From assembly GCA_945862985.1 (NCBI GenBank), contig CAMAZF010000016.1:1-46080 (forward strand): a stretch of 46,080 bases of DNA. Direction: 5' to 3'. The number at the start of each line of letters is the position of its first letter. Within the stretch, counting starts at the first letter, position 1. Position numbers and translations under genes: made by a program. The DNA is from Bordetella parapertussis. Its GTDB lineage: Bacteria > Pseudomonadota > Gammaproteobacteria > Burkholderiales > Burkholderiaceae_A. Positions 35,560 through 44,041 of this stretch are shown here, piece after piece. Below the pieces are notes generated by a model, which saw only the letters and a program-made list of their open reading frames with translations, ran no database searches and was not told where the DNA came from.

Positions 35560-36270
35560 GAGCGGCCACGCCAGCCCCAGGAGGTCTGGCGACTCTGGCT
35601 GAAAGGCATCGAGCCAGCGAACCATCGCGGGAGCCCCTTCAGGGTCCACCACACACGATTGGCCTTGGGCTGAAAGCCGACAGAACTCTGGAAATCGCGG
35701 CATGCGCAGGATCTGATAGGGGTCTTGCGCATTCGTCCGGTGAGGAGCTTGAGAGACCTCGGCCAGACCGGCGACGGGGAATCCGGCGCAAATGTCTGCA
35801 CGCCATGCAACCGGATCATCGCGAAGCAGGCGGTCAGGGATCTGTGCGCAGGACTGCGCCAAGTAAATCCACTCGCCCTCTTCTCCTGCCCAAGCCTGCA
35901 AGCCCTTCAGTCCTTGCAGATGCGTCAGCCAAGGCAGCAACCGAGGAGACAGTGAGGGCTCCCCCCTCCACGGCAGCCCATCCGGAGGCGGCACTGCCCG
36001 GGCAAGCACCAGCCTGCGAATCAGGCTCACTGCAGCCTCACGAAGCCCGGCGCTCAGCCCAGGCTGATGCAGGAGTGCGGTGACCACGTGGAGCGCTGGG
36101 TCGGTTGTGGGCCGAGCAACCTCAGTTCGAAGATCTTCAGAGGGGGGGCGGGGCGGTGGCTGCGTCAGAGCAGCCATTGCGGGGCCATCAGGTCGTTGCG
36201 CAAGCAGTTGATCGATGCCGGTCAGCAGTCCGTCAAGCGCAGACTCAAGGCCCTCTCCCCCTTCTTTCAT
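35491..36270 (-). CDS. Unrecognised 259-residue protein, third gene after dnaQ
   Basis: I do not recognise this protein. It is Pro- and Leu-rich with no signal peptide or membrane helix. Residues 60-95 and 110-135 look alpha-helical, and WIYLAQSCAQIPDRLLRDDPVAW and VDPEGAPAMVRWLDAFQPE stand out as low-charge, Trp-containing segments. The start ATG overlaps the stop of the preceding 229-residue gene (ATGA), and the 3' end runs 69 bases into argA on the other strand. Base use resembles its neighbours, so it does not look newly acquired. It is likely real because of its length and coupling, though unsupported by a known domain. Confidence 0.7.
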   Translation of the reverse strand: MKEGGEGLESALDGLLTGIDQLLAQRPDGPAMAALTQPPPRPPSEDLRTEVARPTTDPALHVVTALLHQPGLSAGLREAAVSLIRRLVLARAVPPPDGLPWRGEPSLSPRLLPWLTHLQGLKGLQAWAGEEGEWIYLAQSCAQIPDRLLRDDPVAWRADICAGFPVAGLAEVSQAPHRTNAQDPYQILRMPRFPEFCRLSAQGQSCVVDPEGAPAMVRWLDAFQPESPDLLGLAWPLSETLDEHLRLPVPVIGIPADFR

Positions 36271-36956
36271 GCGCGAAAACCCATGGCTCTCGCCTGAATG
36301 ACTTGCTGCTGCCCCTTCAAGGCCTTGAGCTGAACGCGGGCTGCATCACAGGCCAGTCTGGCCTGCTCCAGGGGCTCCGCGGACTCATCGAGCGCCTGGG
36401 GGAGGCTCGCATTGATCAGTGCGACACGGAGTTGATCGAGGTTCTGTTGCATCTCCTCGATGTGCTCCTCGGAGACATCAAGCGCTGCGAACAGTGCCTC
36501 GGGCGCGCGTGATTCAGGCACCGACTCCACCTGAACCAAATCCTCACGCACCGGTTCCAGTCTTGGGGGCTCAGCACGCAATCGAGTCAACTCGGGCTCA
36601 AGCCGTAGAAGCTCAAACAGACTCAGGGCAAAGCAGAACAGGGCGAGCGGCAGGTGCACCATCCAAGTGGAGAGGCCCTGCCAGAGGTCGGTCTGAGGAA
36701 TCAAGGTCAGCCCAAGGATTGTCTCCAGCAGCACAGCCCAGTCCAGCAGAACCGGCCAAAGTACCTGCCATGTCACGACCAAGGAGGCTCCGATCGGCTC
36801 ATCACCCAGGCGGGCCTCCAACAAATCTGGGGGAATCAACACCCACTCAAGAGACTGAAATACCAGCCCGGAGAGCAGAACCAACAAGGTGGCAAAACCA
36901 AGCGTCAATGCGCGATGAAGGCGCCGAATGAGGCGCTGGGGGCGAACGGTCATCAT
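36267..36956 (-). CDS. Membrane protein with C-terminal helical domain, unknown function
   Basis: I do not recognise this 229-residue protein. Three hydrophobic segments are visible (about residues 18-42, 55-87 and 95-117), followed by a charged cytoplasmic region of about 110 residues rich in Glu, Leu, Gln and Ala with heptad-like spacing (IEEMQQNLDQLRVALINA; LEQARLACDAARVQLKALK), probably coiled coil. The start overlaps the stop of the 82-codon gene and the stop overlaps the 259-codon gene, both as ATGA. The trio looks like one translationally coupled cassette after dnaQ. Possible roles such as scaffold or envelope complex are speculation. Confidence 0.75.
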   Translation of the reverse strand: MMTVRPQRLIRRLHRALTLGFATLLVLLSGLVFQSLEWVLIPPDLLEARLGDEPIGASLVVTWQVLWPVLLDWAVLLETILGLTLIPQTDLWQGLSTWMVHLPLALFCFALSLFELLRLEPELTRLRAEPPRLEPVREDLVQVESVPESRAPEALFAALDVSEEHIEEMQQNLDQLRVALINASLPQALDESAEPLEQARLACDAARVQLKALKGQQQVIQARAMGFRA

Positions 36957-37201
36957 GGGTGCATCCAGTCTATCTCAAGGGTCAAACGCCCCGGGCACAC
37001 GTCGCCATTCGGGCGCATCAGGACCAGCCAGCGAGCACCCTCGACAGGTTCGGCCACCCAAACAGGCATCCCTCTGGCCATACCCACCAGGCCCCCCGAG
37101 GCTCTGGGATACAAGTCCGCCTGCTCGATAGGTACCACCCAGGCCACCTCTGCTGCATCCACCACCTCGCTGCAGCCCACACCCGTCAGCCGGAGTTGCA
37201 T
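36953..37201 (-). CDS. Small 82-residue protein of unknown function after dnaQ
   Basis: A short soluble protein beginning MQLRLTGVGCSEVVDAAEV, with PIEQADLYPRASGGLVG and a C-terminal half of beta-rich hydrophobic strands (MPVWVAEP; RWLVLMRP; LTLEIDW). It has no signal peptide. The alternation of AEVAWVVP and a later G-x-P-V-W-V strand reminds one faintly of CheW-like folds, but that is too weak to name it. It starts within the last 16 bases of dnaQ and overlaps the next gene as ATGA, which supports coupled translation. Confidence 0.65.
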   Translation of the reverse strand: MQLRLTGVGCSEVVDAAEVAWVVPIEQADLYPRASGGLVGMARGMPVWVAEPVEGARWLVLMRPNGDVCPGRLTLEIDWMHP

Positions 37202-37902
37202 AGGTCCCCCCGCCTCCAGACTGCCCCTTGAGGGCAGGCCCGATCTAAACCATCGAGCAACTGCTCATGGGCCAATCGCTCTGACTCAGTAAGCTGGGCC
37301 GCCAGTAAGCTGCCGGCCAGCCCTTCAAAGACCAGAGAGGGGCCATCACCAGACTCTTGAGGCTCGGCCAGCATATCCAGGGTCTCTTGGCCTCGCGTCA
37401 TGGCGAGGTAGACCTCAGAGAGAAGTTCAGCATCCAGCAGGGCCCCGTGCAGGACACGGTGGTCGTTCATGACCCCATACCGAGCGCAGAGTGCATCAAG
37501 GGAATTACGCTGCCCAGGATGGAGATCTCGCGCCATCCTCAGGGTATCGGTCACGGTGCTGGCCAGCTCTGAGACCTTGGGGCGTCCCAGTCGGGAAAGC
37601 TCTGCGTTCAGAAAGCCAATGTCAAACGGCGCGTTGTGAATGATCAGTTCGGCGCCCTCAATGAACTGTTCGAACTCAGTGGTGATGGACGAGAAGAGTG
37701 GCTTATCCCGAAGCTGATCCCAGGTCATCCCGTGCACCTGGGCGGCGCCCTCATCCACCTCCCGCTCTGGGTTGAGATACACGTGCATGCGCCGTCCGGT
37801 CGGTCTTCGATTCTGAAGCTCAATCGCGCCGATCTCGATGACGCGATGCCCCTCCTCGACCCTTAAGCCGGTCGTTTCCGTGTCGAGTATGACAAGGCGC
37901 AT
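37186..37902 (-). CDS. dnaQ: DNA polymerase III epsilon subunit
   Basis: The 3'-5' proofreading exonuclease of the replicative polymerase. The 238-residue protein has ExoI DTETTG (Asp7, Glu9), EIGAIEL, ExoII HNAPFDIGFLN, and ExoIII HGALLDAELLSEVYLAM, the complete DEDDh set, plus a C-terminal tail for alpha-subunit binding. The ATG at 37902 overlaps the end of the RND transporter gene by 40 bases. In many Burkholderiales dnaQ directly follows rnhA; here the efflux pair stands between them. Confidence 0.93.
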   Translation of the reverse strand: MRLVILDTETTGLRVEEGHRVIEIGAIELQNRRPTGRRMHVYLNPEREVDEGAAQVHGMTWDQLRDKPLFSSITTEFEQFIEGAELIIHNAPFDIGFLNAELSRLGRPKVSELASTVTDTLRMARDLHPGQRNSLDALCARYGVMNDHRVLHGALLDAELLSEVYLAMTRGQETLDMLAEPQESGDGPSLVFEGLAGSLLAAQLTESERLAHEQLLDGLDRACPQGAVWRRGDLCNSG

Positions 37903-40900
37903 GAGGAAGCCCAGGCGTAAACCGTTGGAAGAATGAACAGGGTGAGCAGCGTGCCCAATGACATGCCCCCCACAATGACCCAGCCAATCTCCTGACGGCT
38001 CTCAGAGCCCGCGCCCGAGGCCAGGGCCAGAGGCAAGGCACCGCAGACCGTGGCGATACTGGTCATGAGGATGGGGCGAAAACGAAGGGCCGTGGCTTTC
38101 AGGGTGGCTTCCTGAATCCCCAGTCCCTGTGCACGCAGCTGATTGGCGAATTCGACAATCAGAATACCGTTCTTGGTGATCAGCCCAATCAGGGCAATCA
38201 GGCCAATCTGCGAGTAGACGTTGAGCGAACCCCCTGTCCCAAGAATGGTGAGAAGCGCGCCCGTCATGGCCAGCGGCACCGTCACGAGAATCACCAAGGG
38301 GTGTAAGAAGCTCTCGAACTGGGCTGCCAAGACCAGATAGATAAACAGAAGGGCCAGCACGAAGACGAAATAAATGGCGTCCTGAGAATCCCGATACTCA
38401 CGGGTCTGTCCGTCGTAATCCAGTTGAAAATTCTCTGGCATGGTCTGGCGCGCGGTCGTCTCCACAAATGTGAGCGCGTCACCCAGGGCAACCCCTGGCG
38501 CCAGGTTGGCAGAGATGGTCACCGCGCGCTGTTGGAGGAAATGATTGAGCTCTCTCGGGGCCACGGTCTCGCGCATTTCGATGAGGCTGGAGAGCGGGAC
38601 CAGTTGACCATCTCGGCCACGGACGGTCATGGCTCGGATCGTGTCCGGTGTGCTTCGTCCCTGAGGAGAGAGCTGGACGAGCACATCGTACTGCTCATTC
38701 CCCTTTTTGAACCGAGTCACCTGTCGTCCACCGAGAAGGCTCTCGAGGGTACGGCCAATGGCATCGACCTCCACGCCCAACTCCGCAGCACGCTCACGAT
38801 CAATCTCCAGTCGCAGCTCCGGCTTGGTGATCTGGAGGTCGGTCTCTACCCCTTGTAGCAGCGCACTCTTGGTGAGCTCGGTCGCGATCGACTCACTCAC
38901 AGCGGCGAGCTGATCCATGGGGGCAGAGGACAGGACCACCACCTGAATGGGACGGCTCCTCGGGCTCTGGCCAAATGAGGGGGGCGTGTTCACAAAGGCA
39001 TTGATGCCCGGAATGCCCATGACCTTGGGCTGCAGTTCTCGCTGGAGCTCAACCGTAGAACGATCACGCTGCTCCCACGGAACCGGGCGATAAAACGAAA
39101 TCCCTTTATCTGGAGTGGGCGTGCCAGCAATCACCAAAAAGCGATCCGTCTCCGGCACCTTGGCAAAAATCTCCTCCAGGCGCAGTGCGTACCGGGCGGT
39201 GTAATCAATGGAGCTCCCCTGGGGTGCACTCATGACCGTGAACAGCAGGCCTCGGTCCTCCACCGGGGAGAGCTCCTTTTTGATGCTGGTGGCCAGCCAC
39301 CCCCCAAACGCCGCGATGGCCAGCGCTGCTAGACCAACCCAGACAATTCGTCCAAGGAGTCGCTCCAGCACCCGACTGTAGCCCGCGCTGAGGCGGTCAA
39401 AGCCTCGATCGAAGCTCTGGCCCAAACGCTGGAACCAACCTTTGGGACGAGGATCGGGATCGTGCGGGCGAAGCAGCCTCGAACACATCATGGGCGAGAG
39501 CGTGAGCGCCACAAATCCGGATACGATGACCGCACCGGAGAGCGTGAGGGCGAATTCAACAAACAACCGGCCCGTGCGACCCGATGAAAAGGCCATAGGG
39601 GCGAAGACAGACGCAAGGGTGAGCGTCATGGCAACCACTGCGAAACTGATCTCACGCATGCCCTGAAAAGCCGCCTGAATGGGCTTCATGCCGTCCTCGA
39701 CATGTCGAGCGATGTTCTCCAGCACCACAATGGCGTCATCCACGACCACACCAATCGCAAGAACCATCGCCAGTAGCGTGAGCGTATTCACCGAAAAACC
39801 AAACAGATGCAAGAGCGCAAACGTGGTGATCAGGGACACCGGGATGGTGATGATGGGAATGAGGGCCGCTCGCACGTCCTTCAGAAAGATGAAAACCACC
39901 AAGGCAACCAAAAGCGCAGCCTCGGCAATGGTGAAGGCCACCGCACGAATCGATCGATCGATAAAGACCGAGTTGTCGTTGGCGACATCTAACCCGGCGC
40001 CCTGAGGCAAATCCGTCAAGATCACAGGAAGTGCTGCACGAACGCCCTCAGAAATGGTGAGCGGGTTTGCCGTGGCCTGCTTGATCACACCCAAGGCCAC
40101 ACTGTTTCGGCCCTTGTAACGCGCCACACGGTCAACGGTCTCTGGCGCGATCTCCACGCGCGCCACGTCACGGATGCGCACAAACGCTGCACTTCCCCGG
40201 GGCGAGCGCAGAACAATGCTGCCAAACTCTTCAGGCAGTTGCAGGTCTGTGGGGGCCATCACCGACAGCTCTCTTCCCGGGGTCTCAATGCTGCCTGCGG
40301 GAATCTCCACGTTCTGTCTGCGCAGCGCGCTCTCAACATCCTGAACCGTGAGACCAAAACTCGTGAGCTTCTGAGCGTCAAGCCAAATTCGCATGGCCTG
40401 ACGCCGCTCACCAAAGATTCGAATGTCGGCCACGCCCGAGAGCGTCTGCAGCCTGGGCTTCACCACCAGGTTTGCCAGCTCTGAGAGCTCCATGAGATTC
40501 AGGGTCTCACTGTTGAGCGTGAGCCAGAGCACAGGCTGCGCGTCTGCCTCCACCTTTGAGATGCGCGAGTCGTCGGCCCCGTCCGGGAGTCGGGAGCGCA
40601 CGCGCGAGACGCGATCTCGCACGTCCGATGCTGCACTGTCTGGATCGCGAGAGAGGTTAAACCGAGCCGTGATGGAAGAGCGACCCGTCCGCGAGACCGA
40701 GGTGAGCACCTCGATGCCCTCGATACCCGCAATGGAATCCTCGAGGGGCTTGGTGATCTGCGACTCAATGATCTCTGGAGAAGCCCCCCGATACTCGGTC
40801 TCAACCGTGACCGATGGCTCGTCAATCTTTGGGTATTCACGAATGGAGAGCTTGGTCAGACTGACTGCACCCACCAAGGTGATGATCAGCGAGAGCACGG

Positions 40901-40943
40901 TCGCAAAAACCGGCCTCTGTATGCAGATCTCGGAGAGCTTCAT
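37863..40943 (-). CDS. RND multidrug efflux permease (AcrB/MexB-like, HAE1)
   Basis: Inner-membrane proton-driven efflux pump component. The 1026-residue protein has 12 helices and two large periplasmic loops. It starts MKLSEICIQRPVFATVLSLI, has the proton-relay pair Asp402-Asp403 in GVVVDDAIVVLENIARH, and SPMMCSRLL after helix six. It follows its membrane-fusion partner by six bases and its 3' end overlaps dnaQ by 40 bases. No outer-membrane channel gene lies beside it, so it would use a TolC-like protein encoded elsewhere. Substrates cannot be read from sequence. Confidence 0.93.
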   Translation of the reverse strand: MKLSEICIQRPVFATVLSLIITLVGAVSLTKLSIREYPKIDEPSVTVETEYRGASPEIIESQITKPLEDSIAGIEGIEVLTSVSRTGRSSITARFNLSRDPDSAASDVRDRVSRVRSRLPDGADDSRISKVEADAQPVLWLTLNSETLNLMELSELANLVVKPRLQTLSGVADIRIFGERRQAMRIWLDAQKLTSFGLTVQDVESALRRQNVEIPAGSIETPGRELSVMAPTDLQLPEEFGSIVLRSPRGSAAFVRIRDVARVEIAPETVDRVARYKGRNSVALGVIKQATANPLTISEGVRAALPVILTDLPQGAGLDVANDNSVFIDRSIRAVAFTIAEAALLVALVVFIFLKDVRAALIPIITIPVSLITTFALLHLFGFSVNTLTLLAMVLAIGVVVDDAIVVLENIARHVEDGMKPIQAAFQGMREISFAVVAMTLTLASVFAPMAFSSGRTGRLFVEFALTLSGAVIVSGFVALTLSPMMCSRLLRPHDPDPRPKGWFQRLGQSFDRGFDRLSAGYSRVLERLLGRIVWVGLAALAIAAFGGWLATSIKKELSPVEDRGLLFTVMSAPQGSSIDYTARYALRLEEIFAKVPETDRFLVIAGTPTPDKGISFYRPVPWEQRDRSTVELQRELQPKVMGIPGINAFVNTPPSFGQSPRSRPIQVVVLSSAPMDQLAAVSESIATELTKSALLQGVETDLQITKPELRLEIDRERAAELGVEVDAIGRTLESLLGGRQVTRFKKGNEQYDVLVQLSPQGRSTPDTIRAMTVRGRDGQLVPLSSLIEMRETVAPRELNHFLQQRAVTISANLAPGVALGDALTFVETTARQTMPENFQLDYDGQTREYRDSQDAIYFVFVLALLFIYLVLAAQFESFLHPLVILVTVPLAMTGALLTILGTGGSLNVYSQIGLIALIGLITKNGILIVEFANQLRAQGLGIQEATLKATALRFRPILMTSIATVCGALPLALASGAGSESRQEIGWVIVGGMSLGTLLTLFILPTVYAWASSCALSYSTRKRPA

Positions 40944-40949
40944 GAGGGC

Positions 40950-42026
40950 TTATCCCTTTTGACCCTGAACCCGAACCGCTTGGCCCGAACTTCTGATCTT
41001 GAGCTGACCGGCAATGACGACTTGATCTCCGGCTTCCAGTGCGCCCCTCACCTCTACCTCACGCTCAAGACGCAGGCCCACCTGGACGGGCACCTTGGTG
41101 ACCTTGCCCTCCTGAACCTTCCAGACAAAGTAACCGGTCTTCTCGCCAACCAAAGCCTCCTCAGAGACCACCAGTGCAGCCTTTCGGGCGTCTACGGTGA
41201 GCTTGGCGCGCCCGAAGACCCCAGAACGCAAACGCTGATCTGGGTTCTGAACTCGGCATCGAATCTGAAGGAATCGGCCGTCCGCCTCCACGCGTGCATC
41301 CACTGCAGACACGCGCGCCGAAATGGGCGCATCGAGTGCATCGGCCTCCACACGGACCAACTGCTTCATCTGAACGAGGTGGGCATAGCGCTCTGGGACA
41401 CGAAAATCGAAATAGAGCTGATCCGAGTCTTCGAGTGAGACGAGCGCCTCTCCCTCTTTGACATAACCGCCAGGACTCACCTGCCGGAGGCCAACCTGCC
41501 CAGAGAAGGGTGCGCGAATCTGGGTGCGAGCCAGACGCGCCTTCGCAAGGTCACGCCGTGCAGCCGCGATCGAGGCATTCGCACGCGCTTCATCGAGTGC
41601 ACGGGAACTGATGAACCGTTGAGCAAAAAGGTCCTCTGCGCGCTGACGGTTCGAATCCGCAAGCCTTGCCTCTGCCTCAGACTGCGCAAGCTCGGCTTGA
41701 ATCAAAGCATCGTCTAGGGAGACCAGCAAATCCCCGGCTTTCACGCGCACCCCGTCCTCGAAATGAATCTTGGAGACGCGACCTGCCACCTCTGGGCGAA
41801 TGAGGACACTCTCGACCGCTCTGAACTCACCGGTGGCCACGAGCTCGTCCTGCAGGTCACGCCGCTCTACCACTCGCACCTCCACTGCGGGCGCGGGTCT
41901 ACCCCCGCCTGCGCCTGGCCCACTCACTGCTGGTGCTGAAACCCCTGCAGGTCCCGGCTTGAGGAACCACCAGGCTCCGCCCGCAAGAACGATCACGCCC
42001 AACAACACCCATCGTATTCTGCTCAC
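40950..42026 (-). CDS. RND efflux periplasmic adaptor (membrane fusion protein)
   Basis: AcrA/MexA-type adaptor linking the RND permease with an outer-membrane channel. The 358-residue protein has an N-terminal membrane anchor (residues 5-22, VLLGVIVLAGGAWWFL), no lipobox, a lipoyl/hairpin region with VSKIHFEDGVRVKAGDLLVSLDD and a helical hairpin (QSEAEARLADSNRQRAEDLF), then IRAPFSGQVGLRQVSPGGYV and beta-barrel domains. GTG at 42026 has GAGG nine bases upstream. It starts five bases after rnhA and precedes the permease. Confidence 0.92.
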   Translation of the reverse strand: MSRIRWVLLGVIVLAGGAWWFLKPGPAGVSAPAVSGPGAGGGRPAPAVEVRVVERRDLQDELVATGEFRAVESVLIRPEVAGRVSKIHFEDGVRVKAGDLLVSLDDALIQAELAQSEAEARLADSNRQRAEDLFAQRFISSRALDEARANASIAAARRDLAKARLARTQIRAPFSGQVGLRQVSPGGYVKEGEALVSLEDSDQLYFDFRVPERYAHLVQMKQLVRVEADALDAPISARVSAVDARVEADGRFLQIRCRVQNPDQRLRSGVFGRAKLTVDARKAALVVSEEALVGEKTGYFVWKVQEGKVTKVPVQVGLRLEREVEVRGALEAGDQVVIAGQLKIRSSGQAVRVQGQKG

Positions 42027-42031
42027 CGCTC

Positions 42032-42466
42032 TTATCCTCTTGGTTTGGGAACCCCGCAGTTGGCCAGCTGGTCAGCACGCTCATTTTCAGGATGGCCCGC
42101 GTGCCCCTTGACCCATGACCATCGAATGCTGTGCGGCGCCATGGCGGAGTCTAGCGCCTGCCAAAGGTCTTGATTGGCCACGGGCTTTCCAGCAGCCGTT
42201 TTCCAGCCTTTTTTCTTCCAACCGTCCATCCATTGTTCCACACCGTTCTTCACATACTGTGAATCGGTCACGATGCAGACTTCACACGAGCGTGTAAGCG
42301 CTCGAAGCCCCTCAATCACGGCAGTCAATTCCATGCGATTGTTGGTGGTGTGGGTTTCTCCTCCACAGAGCTCCTTCTCCGAGGTGCCAAAGCGCAAGAG
42401 TGCACCCCATCCTCCAGGACCGGGGTTTCCTTTACAAGCGCCGTCTGTGAAGAGCTGAACCTCCAC
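42032..42466 (-). CDS. rnhA: Ribonuclease HI
   Basis: Endonuclease that degrades the RNA strand of RNA-DNA hybrids. The 144-residue protein matches the normal length. It has [17 protein letters not shown] (Asp8), [10 protein letters not shown] (Glu46), [11 protein letters not shown] (Asp68), [16 protein letters not shown] (His122, Asp132), the full catalytic set. GTG at 42466 shares one base with the preceding methyltransferase stop (TAGTG), with GGAG about 11 bases upstream. The open frame extends further upstream only as a shadow of the methyltransferase gene. Confidence 0.95.
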   Translation of the reverse strand: MEVQLFTDGACKGNPGPGGWGALLRFGTSEKELCGGETHTTNNRMELTAVIEGLRALTRSCEVCIVTDSQYVKNGVEQWMDGWKKKGWKTAAGKPVANQDLWQALDSAMAPHSIRWSWVKGHAGHPENERADQLANCGVPKPRG

Positions 42467-43236
42467 TATGCGCCCGGCTCCGAGTGAGCCTGTGCGCTGG
42501 TCACCGTCTGTGCCCGCGCCCCCGCGGATCGCTCGCGCCTCCAGTCTGCGCGAATGAGGCGCATGCCGCTTCGACGTTTGGTGGCACCCAGCCAGTAGAG
42601 ACCCCCAAAGGCGGGCCACCAACGCGCACCCGCCAGTTCCATCCAGGCCAGGCGACTCCACATGGATTCACGCTGACAAACAGGGCGATAGAGCCCAAAT
42701 GCACCCTGGTTCACTTCGAGACCAAGCAACTGGCACCAGTCTCGTAGTCGGCGGTAAGGGAGCCATCGGCCCTGGATGGGCGGAAAATGAACTGGGCTCA
42801 CCGGACGATGAAGCGCCCAGAGGCTGTATGGATTGAGCCCAACCACAACCAGCTGCCCTTCTGGGATCAGAACACGCTCTACCTCTCGGAGCAGCGCGTG
42901 TGGATCATTCACCAGCTCGAGCGAGAAAAGCAAAACCATCAGGTCAACAGAGTCCGACTCCAGAGGCAAGGCCTCTGGCGCACAAATGATCTCCGAACTG
43001 CCATGGGCACATCCGAGTGTGGGCGCGTAGAAACTGATCCGGCTTCTGCAAGCCATTCGATTCTCAGCCAGCGCGTGAAGACCGCCCGGTCCGACCTCCA
43101 AGGCCTGATAGCCGAACTGATCCGACAGGCGCTGATTGAGCCAGGCCTGCGTCAGCTGAGCGAGCCCAGCTCCACTGGGAGACATGAGCCATCGAGGCCA
43201 TGCATCATAGGGGTTCGATTGAGAAAGCCTGGACAT
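42466..43236 (-). CDS. Class I SAM-dependent methyltransferase
   Basis: A 256-residue methyltransferase of unknown substrate. It has [13 protein letters not shown] as the SAM-binding glycine-rich loop, [20 protein letters not shown] (motif around the acidic strand end) and [18 protein letters not shown]. It belongs to the rnhA-linked methyltransferase group seen between gloB and rnhA in Burkholderiales. The ATG at 43236 leaves 16 bases to the divergent gloB; the ORF continues upstream into gloB but the conserved part begins here. No clear ribosome-binding site. Confidence 0.85.
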   Translation of the reverse strand: MSRLSQSNPYDAWPRWLMSPSGAGLAQLTQAWLNQRLSDQFGYQALEVGPGGLHALAENRMACRSRISFYAPTLGCAHGSSEIICAPEALPLESDSVDLMVLLFSLELVNDPHALLREVERVLIPEGQLVVVGLNPYSLWALHRPVSPVHFPPIQGRWLPYRRLRDWCQLLGLEVNQGAFGLYRPVCQRESMWSRLAWMELAGARWWPAFGGLYWLGATKRRSGMRLIRADWRRERSAGARAQTVTSAQAHSEPGA

Positions 43237-43252
43237 AGACAAAGGGGACCAC

Positions 43253-44032
43253 GTGAAGATCGACGCAATTGACGCCTTTTCGGACAATATCATCTGGGCC
43301 TTTGAAGGTCCGCTGGGCGGATGCTTTGTGGTGGACCCAGGTGACGCTGCCCCAGTGCTGCAGTATCTCTCACATCAGAGGACCTGGCTCGAAGGCGTGC
43401 TGATCACCCACCATCACCAAGACCATGTGGGAGGACTCGAGCGCCTTCAGGCTGACGCACCGAGGGCGCCCGGTCAGGACGCCTTGAGTCAGGTACCCGT
43501 CTACGGTCCGAGCTTCTGCGAAAGGCTAGGCGTCAACCACCCCGTGCAGCCCGGCTCCAAACTACCGCTGGGCCCAAATGGACCTGTGGCAGACGTACTG
43601 GGAGTTCCTGGGCACACAGAAGATCACCTGGCCTATGTCTTCGATTTGAGCCCACCGGTCCTCTTCTCGGGCGACACGCTCTTCGCGGGAGGCTGTGGCC
43701 GGCTGCTCGGAGGCACCGCAGAGCAGCTCTACGCGTCTCTGAACAAACTACAAGCGTTGCCCGGAGAGACCCTGATCTACTGCGCCCACGAGTACACCCT
43801 CTCCAACCTGCAGTTCGCCGCCCACACCTTCCCACAAGTGATGGCGATTACCGATCGCCTGAGTGAGGTGATGGCGATCCGAAACGAGGGCGGTCGCACG
43901 CTCCCAAGCCAAGTCGCACGAGAGCGTGAGACGAATCCCTTTCTGCTGGTCCGCTCACTCGATGCGTTCCGAGCGCTTCGCCTCCAGAAGGATGCATACC
44001 GGGCACCGCCTCTTCATCCCAATCCGAACTAA
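43253..44032 (+). CDS. gloB: Hydroxyacylglutathione hydrolase (glyoxalase II)
   Basis: Metallo-beta-lactamase-fold enzyme that hydrolyses S-lactoylglutathione in methylglyoxal detoxification. The 259-residue protein has the metal motif THHHQDH at 52-58, GHTEDHLAYV, LFSGDTLFAGGCGRL, YCAHEYTLSNLQFA, all family signatures, and a C-terminal substrate-binding part with NPFLLVRS. GTG at 43253 follows AAGGGG by six to seven bases. It diverges from the methyltransferase and precedes mltD by nine bases. Confidence 0.95.
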   Translation: MKIDAIDAFSDNIIWAFEGPLGGCFVVDPGDAAPVLQYLSHQRTWLEGVLITHHHQDHVGGLERLQADAPRAPGQDALSQVPVYGPSFCERLGVNHPVQPGSKLPLGPNGPVADVLGVPGHTEDHLAYVFDLSPPVLFSGDTLFAGGCGRLLGGTAEQLYASLNKLQALPGETLIYCAHEYTLSNLQFAAHTFPQVMAITDRLSEVMAIRNEGGRTLPSQVARERETNPFLLVRSLDAFRALRLQKDAYRAPPLHPNPN

Positions 44033-44041
44033 AATCCAGAG

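Noticed and set aside
36953-37201. CheW-like domain in the 82-residue protein
   Set aside because: Only a loose resemblance of two strands; length is about half a CheW domain and no partner chemotaxis gene is near.
42467-42661. N-terminal extension of rnhA
   Set aside because: It overlaps the methyltransferase gene in another frame and lacks similarity to RNase HI; the GTG at 42466 gives the normal 144 residues.
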